A stretch of 52,849 nt of DNA from Opitutales bacterium UBA2995. Its GTDB lineage: Bacteria; Verrucomicrobiota; Verrucomicrobiia; Opitutales; UBA2995. Both the position numbers and the translations under genes were made by a program. The stretch is from the NCBI GenBank assembly GCA_002346535.1, contig DDZZ01000045.1, positions 1-52,849 of the forward strand. The letters are read 5' to 3'. The notes under the pieces were generated by a model that searched no databases, was not told the DNA's origin, and saw only the letters and a list, made by a program, of their open reading frames with translations. Positions 37,534 to 47,185 of the stretch are shown here, one piece after another (within the stretch, counting starts at the first letter, position 1; every line of letters starts with the position of its first letter).

Positions 37534-39192
37534 ATGGCTGCGCCAGAATTCCATTTCCAGGATCCTTTTCCTTTGGGAAAAGACAGTACCGAATATTCAC
37601 TTTTAAGTTCCAAATACGTCGAACTCAGCGAATTTGAAGGTAAGCCGATTCTCAAAATTGACCCCGAGGCGTTGACCCTTATCGCGCAAGCCGGAATGAG
37701 GGATATTGCCTTTTTCCTCAGAGTTGAGCATTTGGAAATGGTTTCAGCAATACTCGATGATCCCGAAGCTTCTGATAACGATCGCAACGTGGCTATGACT
37801 TTGCTGAAAAACGCCGAAGTCTCTTCCCATGGGATACTTCCCTTCTGCCAGGATACCGGCACTGCGATCATAGTTGGAAAAAAAGGCCAACATGTTTGGA
37901 CAGGCGTAAACGATGAGGAATACCTTTCGAAGGGAGTGTATAACTCCTATATCAAGGAAAATTTACGGTACTCACAAAATGCTGCCCTAAGCATGTATGA
38001 GGAAAAAAATACAGGTACCAACCTACCCGCCCAGGTGGACCTTTACGCAACAGAAGGCATGGAGTATAAATTCCTCTTTGTGGCAAAAGGTGGAGGATCT
38101 GCCAACAAGACCTTCTTTTATCAGAAAACCAGAGCGGTGCTGAAGCCTGTTGCCCTAGAAAAATTTCTTTTGGAGCAAATGGGTACTTTGGGTACGGCAG
38201 CCTGCCCACCCTATCATGTTGCCTTCGTAATTGGAGGAACCAGTGCGGAGGCTAATTTGAAGCACGTGAAACTGGCTACCACAAAATATTACGACGAGCT
38301 GCCCACTGAAGGAAACGAACATGGCCAGGCCTTTCGCGACATTGAGTTGGAGGACAAACTGCTCGAACAATCCCGCAAACTCGGCTATGGGGCACAGTTT
38401 GGCGGAAAATATTTTGCCCTGGATGTTCGGGTGATTCGTTTGCCCCGACACGGGGCATCTTGCCCGATTGGCATGGGCGTATCGTGCTCAGCGGACCGCA
38501 ACATGAAAGCCAAGATTAACAAGGATGGAATATGGCTGGAAAAACTGGAGACTAATCCCGGTCGATTTATCCCGGATAGCTTTAGAGAAGCCAACCACCA
38601 AGGAGTGGTGAACGTGGATCTAAATCGACCTATGCCGGAGATTCTGGCCCAACTCAGTTCACTAAAAGTTGAAACTCAATTGAGCTTAACAGGAACTATC
38701 ATCGTAGCTCGAGATATTGCCCACGCCAAACTAATGGAGCGCCTGGAAGCCGAAGGTGACCTACCGGATTACTTTAAGAATCATCCAATCTATTATGCCG
38801 GCCCCGCCAAAACACCCGAAGGTCTGCCTTCCGGGTCCTTTGGTCCGACTACCGCGGGTCGAATGGATAGCTACGTGGAGCCGTTTCAAGCTTCGGGTGG
38901 TTCCATGATTATGTTGGCAAAAGGCAACAGAAGTCAGCAAGTATCGGATGCCTGCAAAACCCATGGCGGATTTTATCTGGGATCGATTGGTGGCCCGGCC
39001 GCTATTCTTGCTCAGGAGAATATCAGGAAAGTTGAGCTGGTTGAGTATCCTGAACTTGGCATGGAAGCCATCTACAAAATCGAAGTGGAAAATTTTCCAG
39101 CATTTATTCTGATCGACGACAAAGGGAACGATTTCTTTCAAGGCATCCGCAAAACTTGTGAGGCCTGTGTGGCGGCAGTAGGAGCTTCGTAG
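37534..39192 (+). CDS. fumA: Fumarate hydratase, class I
   Basis: A 552-residue iron-sulfur fumarase that converts fumarate and malate in the TCA cycle. The three cluster cysteines are visible at Cys105 (LPFCQDTG), Cys224 (GTAACPPYH) and Cys318 (GVSCSADRN), at the spacing of known single-chain class I enzymes. The C-terminal beta domain carries YYAGPAKTPEGLPSGSFGPT and GRMDSYVE. The enzyme is sensitive to oxygen. It stands alone after the PhoD-like gene with a gap of 114 bases. Confidence 0.97.
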   Translation: MAAPEFHFQDPFPLGKDSTEYSLLSSKYVELSEFEGKPILKIDPEALTLIAQAGMRDIAFFLRVEHLEMVSAILDDPEASDNDRNVAMTLLKNAEVSSHGILPFCQDTGTAIIVGKKGQHVWTGVNDEEYLSKGVYNSYIKENLRYSQNAALSMYEEKNTGTNLPAQVDLYATEGMEYKFLFVAKGGGSANKTFFYQKTRAVLKPVALEKFLLEQMGTLGTAACPPYHVAFVIGGTSAEANLKHVKLATTKYYDELPTEGNEHGQAFRDIELEDKLLEQSRKLGYGAQFGGKYFALDVRVIRLPRHGASCPIGMGVSCSADRNMKAKINKDGIWLEKLETNPGRFIPDSFREANHQGVVNVDLNRPMPEILAQLSSLKVETQLSLTGTIIVARDIAHAKLMERLEAEGDLPDYFKNHPIYYAGPAKTPEGLPSGSFGPTTAGRMDSYVEPFQASGGSMIMLAKGNRSQQVSDACKTHGGFYLGSIGGPAAILAQENIRKVELVEYPELGMEAIYKIEVENFPAFILIDDKGNDFFQGIRKTCEACVAAVGAS

Positions 39193-39481
39193 TAAAATCT
39201 GTTAGTCCTCAAATTAGTCTCACCTCTATTCAAGAACTAGGAGGTGCCGGGGCTCGGTTATCAGTAGTCGATATTCGGTAATCGGTGGTGCAGGCCCAGG
39301 CATAGGACGGGACATGGTTTACGTTTTTAATTCAAGAGATGGTTTAAGGTCATGAGCTACATGTGATTAAAAGGAACTCAAAAAACTGACACTCGACAAC
39401 TATTGAACTCTGAACTGGACCCGATCGTCAGTTGGATTAATCATCACCCTTGTATAGCGCTAATAGAATCTTAACCTCAAC
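39193..39481. other. Intergenic with degenerate short repeats
   Basis: About 290 bases without a gene. Around 39255..39290 variants of CGGTTATC, CGATATTCGG and CGGTAATCGGT follow each other, a degenerate tandem-like stretch. Nothing else is recognised. Confidence 0.4.
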
Positions 39482-40516
39482 ATGGAATACCGTAATCTTG
39501 GCCGGACGGGCCTCAAAGTTTCCGAGATATGCCTGGGCACCATGACCTTCGGCTTGTACACCGACCAGGCTGAAGCGGATCGGATGCTTGGATTATCCAT
39601 CGATAGCGGTCTCAACTTTATTGATACAGCCAACGCCTATATCGGCGGGAAATCGGAAACAATCCTGGGAAATATTTTGGGTGCTCGACGAGACAACCTG
39701 GTTCTCGCCACAAAATTCTTTAACCCTATGGGATCAGGACCAAACGATTCCGGCTGGTCACGGTCGCACTTGACGAAAGCTCTGGAAGATAGTCTACAGC
39801 GACTCAAAACGGACTTTATTGATATCTACTATATTCATCATATCGACATCCAAACCCCGATTGAAGAAGCACTCAGGGCCTTGAACGACTTAGTCAGACA
39901 AGGCAAAATCCGTTACCTGGCCTGCAGCAATTTTGAAGCCTGGCGGCTGATGAATGCTCTGTGGATCAGTAATCACCACGACTGGTCACGCATTGAATGC
40001 TACCAACCCCAATACAGTTTGCTGGTACGCGATATCGAGGACGAGCTCATACCCCTTTGTCTTTACAAGGGCGTAGGTGTTGTTGTTTGGGCTCCCCTGG
40101 CGGGCGGATTTTTGACTGGTAAATATAAACCGGGAGGTGAGAGGAACCTTGAAGGAACTCGATCCTCGGACGGCTGGTGCTTTCCCGAGCCCTACTACGC
40201 AAAAAATTCCGACGAAATTTTATCTGAGCTCTTGGAAACCTCAGAATACCTAGGCAAGAGTCCCGCACAAGTGGCCCTGCGCTGGGTCATTGAACAACCT
40301 GGCATCACATCGGCAATCGTAGGCGCACGAAACTGCGAACAATTACGAGACAACCTGCTGGCAAATACCTGGAAATTTGATTTTGATTCAAAAGAAAAAC
40401 TTACTGCAGTATCTGAGCCACGGGTACGTTATCCGAAATCCATGGAGATCGCGATGTTCGATCGCCGCCAAGATGCAGTTGATATGCCTAGTTTGAATAA
40501 AAACGAGGACTCTTAA
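39482..40516 (+). CDS. Aldo/keto reductase
   Basis: A 344-residue NADPH-dependent oxidoreductase of the AKR superfamily. The catalytic tetrad is visible: Asp48 and Tyr53 in NFIDTANAY, Lys78 in LATKF and His119 in YYIHHID. The NADPH-site end has VALRWVIEQPGITSAIVGAR. It is closest to the YajO/Tas-like bacterial group, whose substrates vary. Its tail overlaps the edge of an aldehyde-dehydrogenase remnant on the other strand. Confidence 0.92.
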   Translation: MEYRNLGRTGLKVSEICLGTMTFGLYTDQAEADRMLGLSIDSGLNFIDTANAYIGGKSETILGNILGARRDNLVLATKFFNPMGSGPNDSGWSRSHLTKALEDSLQRLKTDFIDIYYIHHIDIQTPIEEALRALNDLVRQGKIRYLACSNFEAWRLMNALWISNHHDWSRIECYQPQYSLLVRDIEDELIPLCLYKGVGVVVWAPLAGGFLTGKYKPGGERNLEGTRSSDGWCFPEPYYAKNSDEILSELLETSEYLGKSPAQVALRWVIEQPGITSAIVGARNCEQLRDNLLANTWKFDFDSKEKLTAVSEPRVRYPKSMEIAMFDRRQDAVDMPSLNKNEDS

Positions 40517-40519
40517 CGC

Positions 40520-40790
40520 GTGCGTGGACTCCTCCTTTCATCAGTCTCCAAATTCCAAGCGGGTGGCCATATTTGAGCTCATCAGGAAAAAGGACTTGGG
40601 GGCTCGCCTGAAAAGCAACCAGGCGGGCAAAACGATCAATAGCATGCTTGCCGACCGACGTGCTTTTGCCGTCAGAAGTAGCTGGGAACGGGCTTCCTTG
40701 CACCATGGAGTGACAGACCTCCACACCTGCCGGAAATCCATTGGACACAATGCGTCCCGCTTTACTTTGAAAATAGTCGACCAGCCTGAA
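40520..40790 (-). pseudogene. Aldehyde dehydrogenase C-terminal remnant
   Basis: A minus-strand frame holds AGRIVSNGFPAGVEVCHSMV, then PFPATSDGKSTSVGKHAI and DRFARLVAFQASPQ, the C-terminal end of NADP-dependent aldehyde dehydrogenases of the 2,5-dioxovalerate (alpha-ketoglutarate semialdehyde) type. It begins ten bases past the tpiA stop and ends near the aldo/keto reductase stop. No catalytic Cys or cofactor domain is present, so over 400 residues are missing. Related enzymes end sugar-acid catabolic pathways. Confidence 0.75.
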
Positions 40791-40799
40791 TTCCCTGAC

Positions 40800-41582
40800 C
40801 TATTCTTCCGAATCAAGGGATACTGCGGCGTTCACGATATCGGTAAAGGATTTTGCATTAAGAGCCGCTCCTCCAATAAGTCCCCCGTCAATATCGGTTT
40901 GGGAAAGCAGGTCCCTGGCGTTATCCGGTTTCATGGAACCACCGTACTGAATGCGGATTCTCTGAGCCGCTTCCTGACCAAATAAATCCGACAAAATATG
41001 CCTGATCGAATCATGCACTTCCTGCGCAATCTGTGGAGTGGCAGTTTTTCCCGTTCCGATCGCCCAGACCGGTTCATAGGCAACCACCAAATTCTCAGCA
41101 TCTTTTTCGGATACATCGACAAGGCAACCTCGAATCTGCGTATCCACTACTTCAAGGGTCTTTCCAGATTCCCGTTCTTCCAAAGTTTCACCCACACAAA
41201 GAATGGGTTTCAAATTTCCAGCAAAGGCCGCGAGTACTTTTTCATTAATGAACGCATCGGTTTCGTTAAAGTATTTCCGACGTTCGCTATGACCCAGGAT
41301 GACATAGGTCGGATAAAAGTAGCGTAACATTTCTGCGGATACTTCACCAGTATAAGCTCCACTGGATGCAGGATGTATATTTTGAGCGCCCAACTTCACT
41401 GGTGAACCTTCAACGACCGAAGAAACCGCAGCGATAGAGGTGAATGGAGGACACAGCACGACATCGACCGATGCCTGGTCCCCGATCTCCTTGATAACCG
41501 CGTCGGCAAGCTCGACGGATTCTCCGGAGGTTTTGTTCATTTTCCAATTACCGGCAATGATATATTTGCGGTGCTTATCCAT
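40800..41582 (-). CDS. tpiA: Triosephosphate isomerase
   Basis: A 260-residue TIM barrel that interconverts dihydroxyacetone phosphate and glyceraldehyde 3-phosphate. Catalytic residues are Asn12 and Lys14 in GNWKMNKT, His98 in ILGHSERR and Glu170 in VAYEPVWAIGTG. The phosphate loop follows in IQYGGSMKPDN. It is the third gene of the gap-pgk-tpiA run, 12 bases after pgk. Confidence 0.98.
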   Translation of the reverse strand: MDKHRKYIIAGNWKMNKTSGESVELADAVIKEIGDQASVDVVLCPPFTSIAAVSSVVEGSPVKLGAQNIHPASSGAYTGEVSAEMLRYFYPTYVILGHSERRKYFNETDAFINEKVLAAFAGNLKPILCVGETLEERESGKTLEVVDTQIRGCLVDVSEKDAENLVVAYEPVWAIGTGKTATPQIAQEVHDSIRHILSDLFGQEAAQRIRIQYGGSMKPDNARDLLSQTDIDGGLIGGAALNAKSFTDIVNAAVSLDSEE

Positions 41583-41594
41583 GATAAAAGCGAA

Positions 41595-42803
41595 TTAAGA
41601 ATCTATTGTGTCCAGAGCCGTGACTCCGGGCAATTCCTTTCCTTCCAAGAAATTCAAACTCGCACCGCCTCCGGTGCTGATAAACGAAACTTTTTCTGCA
41701 TTACCGCTGCTCTTGATAGCTTTTACGGAATCTCCACCGCCAATGATTGAAATTGCGTTTTGGTTTGCACCAACGGCATCGGCCACAGCGAAGGTGCCCT
41801 TCGCACAGTCATCAATTTCAAAAACACCCATGGGGCCGTTCCAAAGTACGGTCCCGGATTCGGCAACTACCTGACGATATAATTCCGTGGTCTTTGGACC
41901 GATGTCGACTCCTTCCCATCCATCCGGAATGTCACCCTCAATAACTTCAATACCACCAACCGATCTAGACCCAAAATCTAGGGAGTTTGTAATCACTGTA
42001 TCGACTGGTAGCAAAAATCGGACCTGTTTCTCTTTGGCCTTTTTTAAGGCTTCTCGTGCGACCTGGATCTTATCCGGCTCTGAGAGACTGTCACCCACTC
42101 TTATTCCATTGGCCAATGCAAAGGTGTAGGCCATCGCGCCGCCTATCAACAGCGTGTCAGCCTTTTCCAAAAGACGATCGATGACATTGATTTTTTCCGA
42201 AACTTTGGCTCCACCTAAGATGACCGTAAAGGGCCGGACGGGATCGCTAGTTTTCTCACCAAGGAACGCCAACTCACGCTCAATTAAAAAACCGCAGACA
42301 CAGGTATCCACGAATTCAGTGATTCCCGCGGTAGAAGCATGGGCACGATGAGCGGTCCCGAAGGCATCATTCACGTAGACATCGGCCAGAGCACCTAGCT
42401 GCCGAGCGAATTCCCTTCCGTTGCTGGTTTCTTCAGAATAAAAGCGTACATTTTCCAGAAGTAGCACGGATCCTAGTTGCAGAAAATTAACGGCAGCCTC
42501 CACGTCGGGTCCAACGCAATCCTCAGCGAATTGAACTGGTTTATCCAACTGAACAGCCAGCTCTTCCGCCGCGGGCTTCAAACTGAATTCGGGATTCATC
42601 TGGCCCTTCGGGCGGCCCAGATGGCTGGCAAGAATTACTTTTGCACCAGCATCGAGCAAATAAGTAATCGACGGAAGCGCAGAAATAATTCGGGTATTAT
42701 CGCTAACCTTACCGTTTTCATCCAACGGCACGTTAAAATCCACACGAACGAGGACCCGTTTATCTCGAACTTCGACATCACGAATCGTTTTAATTTTCGC
42801 CAT
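41595..42803 (-). CDS. pgk: Phosphoglycerate kinase
   Basis: A 402-residue kinase that makes ATP from 1,3-bisphosphoglycerate. The substrate-binding N-terminus has RVDFNVPLDENGK and HLGRPKG, and the nucleotide domain has GGAKVSEKI and the GGGDSVKAI end. The frame is open to 42983, but the extension overlaps gap and is not family-like, so ATG 42803 is chosen (MAKIKTIRDVEV). It lies between gap and tpiA. Confidence 0.97.
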   Translation of the reverse strand: MAKIKTIRDVEVRDKRVLVRVDFNVPLDENGKVSDNTRIISALPSITYLLDAGAKVILASHLGRPKGQMNPEFSLKPAAEELAVQLDKPVQFAEDCVGPDVEAAVNFLQLGSVLLLENVRFYSEETSNGREFARQLGALADVYVNDAFGTAHRAHASTAGITEFVDTCVCGFLIERELAFLGEKTSDPVRPFTVILGGAKVSEKINVIDRLLEKADTLLIGGAMAYTFALANGIRVGDSLSEPDKIQVAREALKKAKEKQVRFLLPVDTVITNSLDFGSRSVGGIEVIEGDIPDGWEGVDIGPKTTELYRQVVAESGTVLWNGPMGVFEIDDCAKGTFAVADAVGANQNAISIIGGGDSVKAIKSSGNAEKVSFISTGGGASLNFLEGKELPGVTALDTIDS

Positions 42804-42843
42804 GTTTTTAAGGTATGTGATCGATCCTTCTTCGGGGATCCGG

Positions 42844-42871
42844 GTTCCTTTTTGAAATTCACAAAAGGAAC
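42844..42871 (-). promoter_or_regulatory. Hairpin in the gap-pgk spacer
   Basis: GTTCCTTTT (42844..42852) is the reverse complement of 42863..42871 (AAAAGGAAC), with a 10-nt loop. It lies in the 112-base gap between gap and pgk, where the transcript runs through. It could be a processing or stability element. Confidence 0.4.
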
Positions 42872-42915
42872 AGGGGTTCAGATTCAGGGTTCGCGGCTCG
42901 AAATCACACCAAATT

Positions 42916-43935
42916 TTAAAGAAACGCGGCAACCTTTTTAAGTAAATCGACGCAGCGGTTCGAGTAGCCCCACTCATTATCATACCAGGAGACTAATTTA
43001 AAGAATGTATCAGATAATCCTATACCGGACCCTGCATCAAATATCGATGAAGCCGGGCAGCTGATAAAGTCACTGGAAACCACCTGGTCTTCTGTATATT
43101 CAAGAATCCCCTTCAATGCACCCTCGGAAGCTTCTTTGAATTTGGCACATATTTCTTCGTAGGAAGTGGACTTTTCTGTCTTCACGGTCAAATCCACAAC
43201 TGAAACGGTGGGCGTGGGAACCCGGAAGGACATGCCGGTCAATTTACCCTGGATCTCAGGAATAACCAAGCCAACAGCCTTGGCGGCACCAGTGGATGAT
43301 GGAATGATGTTTAGGGCAGCGGTACGTCCACCCTTCATATCCTTTGGCGAAGGACCATCCACAGTTTTCTGAGTAGCGGTATAACTGTGAACGGTGGTCA
43401 TGAGCCCTTCCACTATACCGAAGTTTTCAAGAACCACTTTGGTCAAAGGAGCAAGACAGTTGGTTGTGCAGGAGGCGTTGGAAATGAGGGCATCTTCAGC
43501 CGTCAGTGTTTCGTCGTTCACACCCATTACGACCGTCTTAATGTAGCCTTTTCCAGGCGCTGAAATGATCACTTTTTTAGCTCCGGCATCGAGGTGTCCC
43601 TTCGCTTTTTCATCCTGAACGAAAAGACCGGTGGATTCAATCACGACATCTACTCCCAGATCACTCCAGGGAAGTGCAGCCGGGCCTTCACGCACGGAAA
43701 GAACCCGTATGGATTCACCGTTTACGACTAGAGAGTCGCCATCTGCTTCGACAGTACCGTTGAAGCGCCCCTGCGTAGAGTCGTATTTGAGGAGATAAGC
43801 CAAATTTTCAGCAGGAACAAGGTCGTTGATGGCGACCACCTTAAATTCATTATTGAGGAGTCCTTGGTCCACGAGTGCCCTGAAAACAAGGCGACCAATC
43901 CGACCAAACCCATTGATTCCGACATTTACTACCAT
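42916..43935 (-). CDS. gap: Glyceraldehyde-3-phosphate dehydrogenase
   Basis: A 339-residue tetramer-forming dehydrogenase. The NAD loop GINGFGRIGR is at 7-16 and Asp38 in AINDLV suggests NAD rather than NADP. The catalytic Cys156 lies in SNASCTTNCLAP, and VHSYTATQ holds the catalytic His. The C-terminus has WYDNEWGYSNR. It begins the glycolytic run gap, pgk, tpiA in one direction, with the GH13 enzyme upstream in the same direction. Confidence 0.98.
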   Translation of the reverse strand: MVVNVGINGFGRIGRLVFRALVDQGLLNNEFKVVAINDLVPAENLAYLLKYDSTQGRFNGTVEADGDSLVVNGESIRVLSVREGPAALPWSDLGVDVVIESTGLFVQDEKAKGHLDAGAKKVIISAPGKGYIKTVVMGVNDETLTAEDALISNASCTTNCLAPLTKVVLENFGIVEGLMTTVHSYTATQKTVDGPSPKDMKGGRTAALNIIPSSTGAAKAVGLVIPEIQGKLTGMSFRVPTPTVSVVDLTVKTEKSTSYEEICAKFKEASEGALKGILEYTEDQVVSSDFISCPASSIFDAGSGIGLSDTFFKLVSWYDNEWGYSNRCVDLLKKVAAFL

Positions 43936-44136
43936 GTTAGGCTAATTGAAAATTTTAGTCAAATAATGCTCTAAAAATTAAAGCGATTACTTATGAAGGT
44001 TATCAATATGACATGGCAAGAATTTATCGTGGCCGAAATTGTCATAAAACATGGTATAATCTCGGGTTCAAAAGGACCTCACAAAATAGGAATACACAAT
44101 CCAGCCCAATGCAGGCTTTATGCCAAAATTACTTCC
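43936..44136. other. Leader region of gap
   Basis: About 200 AT-rich bases between the pullulanase stop and the gap start, both on the minus strand. The promoter of the glycolytic run should lie here. I could not single out a convincing -35/-10 pair or Shine-Dalgarno. Confidence 0.4.
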
Positions 44137-46575
44137 CTATTTAATTTCCGATACCCAAAGCGCACATGAAACCGGAGGAAGTGAAAGTGGGGGCTTTAAA
44201 GTAATTTTAGCCGTATCAACGCCTTCTGGCTCAAAGCGCTCTGAATCAGCCAATTGCCTCCATTCACTACTGAGGTCCAGGTCCTCAATTGAATAGGTGG
44301 CAAAATGATCCATCGGATTTACGGCGTAAAAAAGTTGTATTGTCCCGCTGGATTTATGTGCATTGTAAAGGGCGGCAAGGCCGCTTCCTGTTTCGGCGCC
44401 AACAAATTCAAAATATCCCTTTGAAGGAAAGGTCTTCAAACGGAGGATACTGGCGAGGTCAGATTTTCGAAATTCAATCCACCTGCGGAAATACTCATGG
44501 GTGGCTGGATAGCCAACCTGTCGCTCGTAATCTAAAGCGTTGAGATCGCCACGCTGATAGGTATTACTTATACCCCACTTCGAGCGCATAAAATCCTGAC
44601 CCGCCGCAAGCATAGGGGTCCCTATACTCATCATCAGTAAACTGACCATTAAGTGAGTCCTTCTTCTATCGAGGGAAGTTGGGTAATGCCCGTTGTGGTC
44701 TGCGTTTTCTGTGATGTCATCTATCCAAGCCCGGTCATCATGGGATTCGGTATAGTTGATGGACTGCCAGGGTTTGCCCGACTGTTCGGGAGAACCTTTG
44801 AGAAAATACTCCAAGGACTCTCGATCACTTTTTCCAAGGACATACTGTTTCATGAAGTCACGAAAGCCGTCGTTCCAGGAAAGATAATGGCTGTGTTTCA
44901 GATCCAAGCCAATATGCCCACGAAAGCTCCAGGGCTCTGAGATCAAAATAGTGTTCGGGTATTTGGCCAAGATGGCAGCTTCAATTTCCTGCAAGGTATC
45001 CAATCCAATTAGTTCTGCGAGATCGAATCGAAATCCATCCACACCGTAGAATTCAATTTGGTGAAGCAAGCTTTCGATAATCAATCGTTTAGCCATTGGA
45101 GTACCGCTGCGAAAGTCATTCCCACAACCACTCCAATTACTCAGCGTTCCGTCTGCTTTGAGCTCAAAATAATAAAGTTTATCAATACTCTGAAGGTGTG
45201 GGGGTTGACCTACATGATTGTAAACAACATCCAGGATAACAGCCAATCCAGTCTCGTGAAGAAGATCCACCAGTTCTTTGAACTCCTCCACCTGCTTGCC
45301 TGTAAAAGGGTCAGAGCCGTAACTGCTTTCGGGAGAAAAATAGTTCACGGGCATGTACCCCCAATGATACTCGGCCGGATCTTGCGCATCGTTTTCTGAA
45401 ATGGGGAGTAGCTCGACTGCATTGACACCCCACTCCTTCAAATAACAGGCGTCAGATTTGATCCAATGAGTCAATCCATTGAATCTCAATCGATCTTGGT
45501 CAGATATCTCGATGGGAGCCTTTGCAATTAAATCCCGAACGTGAACCTCGCCAATGATAAGATCGTTGGGTGACGGTGCCTGAAAAGGCCGTGGTTCAGG
45601 GTATTGGCTTTTATCAATAACAATTCCGGGCCCCCAACGGTTAACACAGGCCATGGCGTATGGATCCAGCACATTGACTCCAGGATCAAAGTCCAAATTT
45701 CTAGCCTTCGAAGGTCCGTTGAGGCGGTACCAATAATAAGCTCCGGTCAGATTTTCATCAATGACGACTTCCCAGACCCCGCCCTCCAAGATAGTCAAAT
45801 CATGGAAGGAGACAGAACCCCAATCATCAAAACTATCTAGGAGTATCAGCGTTACCGAAGATGCTCGAGGTGCAAAAATACGGAAAAGAGTAAAGTTTTC
45901 GAGAGGTACTGCACCGAGGCTGAGCTTTGACCCGATGTTCAGGAAAAATTCTCCTAGGGTTACAGACACCAGGTGTTCTTCTGATCCATCAGAAGCAATC
46001 GTCAAAAAATAATCCTTTGATAAACTTGGCGCAATTGAAGTTTCGATGAGAAGCAAATGCCGACCAGACCGATTCAAATCTACATAATAATTAGGATGTC
46101 CGTGTTCGCCGTAATAAATGTTCGTAGCGCTAGCCGGAATGCTGAACCAGTGGCCTTCGTTTGAAACGAATTTAAATCCAGTTCCGTTCGAAAAATCAAT
46201 GTCAGCAAGCGGAACCGATAACTGCAAACCGCCTACATCCGGATTCTCCATCGTTTCCAGACGCCATTTCAAATCTCCGATTGATTTTGCCCAACCGTTG
46301 AAATCTCCTACAATAAAGACAGGCTCACCTGTGGCCAACTGGTTATGCGCTAGTAATTGCTGGCTGAGAAAAAAATGAATGCAGTCCCCATCCAAAAAAT
46401 AGGCACTGCTCTCAGCAAATTTGTAAAATCCGGCGTGTTTAATTTTCAAAGATTTAATGGGACCCGGATCCAACCGAAAATCGGGCATTTCAGGCTCGCT
46501 CCAATCCGCCGAGAGTTCTGCAATAATGACTTTCGGAGATTGAAGGACTGCGTTCAGTAAAGCAATGGACGACAT
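44137..46575 (-). CDS. pulA: Pullulanase-type glycogen debranching GH13 enzyme
   Basis: An 812-residue alpha-amylase-family protein. N-terminal carbohydrate-binding and CBM48-like domains (FRIFAPRASSVTLILLDSF and the YYWYRLNGP block) are followed by the (beta/alpha)8 barrel. The four GH13 regions are visible: DVVYNHVG, GFRFDLAELIG with the nucleophile near residue 518, ILISEPWSF with the acid Glu near 546, and YTESHDDR near 612. YNWGY-like EYHWGYMPVNYF, and no signal peptide, point to a type I pullulanase acting inside the cell on glycogen or maltodextrin. It precedes gap in the same direction. Confidence 0.85.
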   Translation of the reverse strand: MSSIALLNAVLQSPKVIIAELSADWSEPEMPDFRLDPGPIKSLKIKHAGFYKFAESSAYFLDGDCIHFFLSQQLLAHNQLATGEPVFIVGDFNGWAKSIGDLKWRLETMENPDVGGLQLSVPLADIDFSNGTGFKFVSNEGHWFSIPASATNIYYGEHGHPNYYVDLNRSGRHLLLIETSIAPSLSKDYFLTIASDGSEEHLVSVTLGEFFLNIGSKLSLGAVPLENFTLFRIFAPRASSVTLILLDSFDDWGSVSFHDLTILEGGVWEVVIDENLTGAYYWYRLNGPSKARNLDFDPGVNVLDPYAMACVNRWGPGIVIDKSQYPEPRPFQAPSPNDLIIGEVHVRDLIAKAPIEISDQDRLRFNGLTHWIKSDACYLKEWGVNAVELLPISENDAQDPAEYHWGYMPVNYFSPESSYGSDPFTGKQVEEFKELVDLLHETGLAVILDVVYNHVGQPPHLQSIDKLYYFELKADGTLSNWSGCGNDFRSGTPMAKRLIIESLLHQIEFYGVDGFRFDLAELIGLDTLQEIEAAILAKYPNTILISEPWSFRGHIGLDLKHSHYLSWNDGFRDFMKQYVLGKSDRESLEYFLKGSPEQSGKPWQSINYTESHDDRAWIDDITENADHNGHYPTSLDRRRTHLMVSLLMMSIGTPMLAAGQDFMRSKWGISNTYQRGDLNALDYERQVGYPATHEYFRRWIEFRKSDLASILRLKTFPSKGYFEFVGAETGSGLAALYNAHKSSGTIQLFYAVNPMDHFATYSIEDLDLSSEWRQLADSERFEPEGVDTAKITLKPPLSLPPVSCALWVSEIK

Positions 46576-47185
46576 TCGATTGGAGGGAAAACAAAACGCT
46601 TGGTTCGCCTAGAGCAAGAAACGAAATAAAAAATGATATCGATACACTGAAAAATCTTTCCTCGGAGCACCTTGATAAAATCAAGTATTACGAAAAGTTC
46701 TCCAGCACGTAACAAGATTCTTATTTGACCCTGTGGCCAAGATCGCACATTCGATTAATCAAATGTGAATGGCTGAATACTATGCAGTGACCGCAGTAAA
46801 TTTTTACTGATTCGACGCAAATTTCATTGTTACACCATCATCAGTGCCTATTCAATCGTCTAAGGCAATGCATCTTGCAGTATGTCAACCTCATTTTTCT
46901 CGCCGAGTCGGTGGCTCATCACCCTGAGGTTAATTGGATTCTGTACCATATTTTCAATTACTGGATGCAAAGGACCCATGGAGCAAGTCCACTAATAGGC
47001 CTGATAGCGTTTCGAAGGTTTAAAATTAAAGCCAGAACAACGTCTCCCTATCCGAAACTGAAACTACGAATAATTTTTCGTGCGCTATATAAACCAATGC
47101 AGAAGGTCGGCAAAAATTTTGTTCTTTTGTCCTTTTTGGAGTCGGTGCTTGAATTTATTGCCGTACCGCACTTACTCCCCACCAA
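46576..47185. other. Long intergenic region between pulA and mnmA
   Basis: 610 bases between divergent genes. A plus-strand frame near 46610..46790 encodes a charged helical stretch (including NEIKNDIDTLKNLSSEHLDK) broken by one TAA, possibly a decayed gene. No family is recognised. A 120-codon frame at 46827..47189 overlaps mnmA and is not supported. Promoters for both neighbours should lie here. Confidence 0.4.

Noticed and set aside
39240..39300. Possible CRISPR or tandem array
   Set aside because: Only short degenerate repeats of about ten bases without regular spacers.
42804..42983. N-terminal extension of pgk
   Set aside because: It would overlap the 3' end of gap and lacks family residues; ATG 42803 fits.
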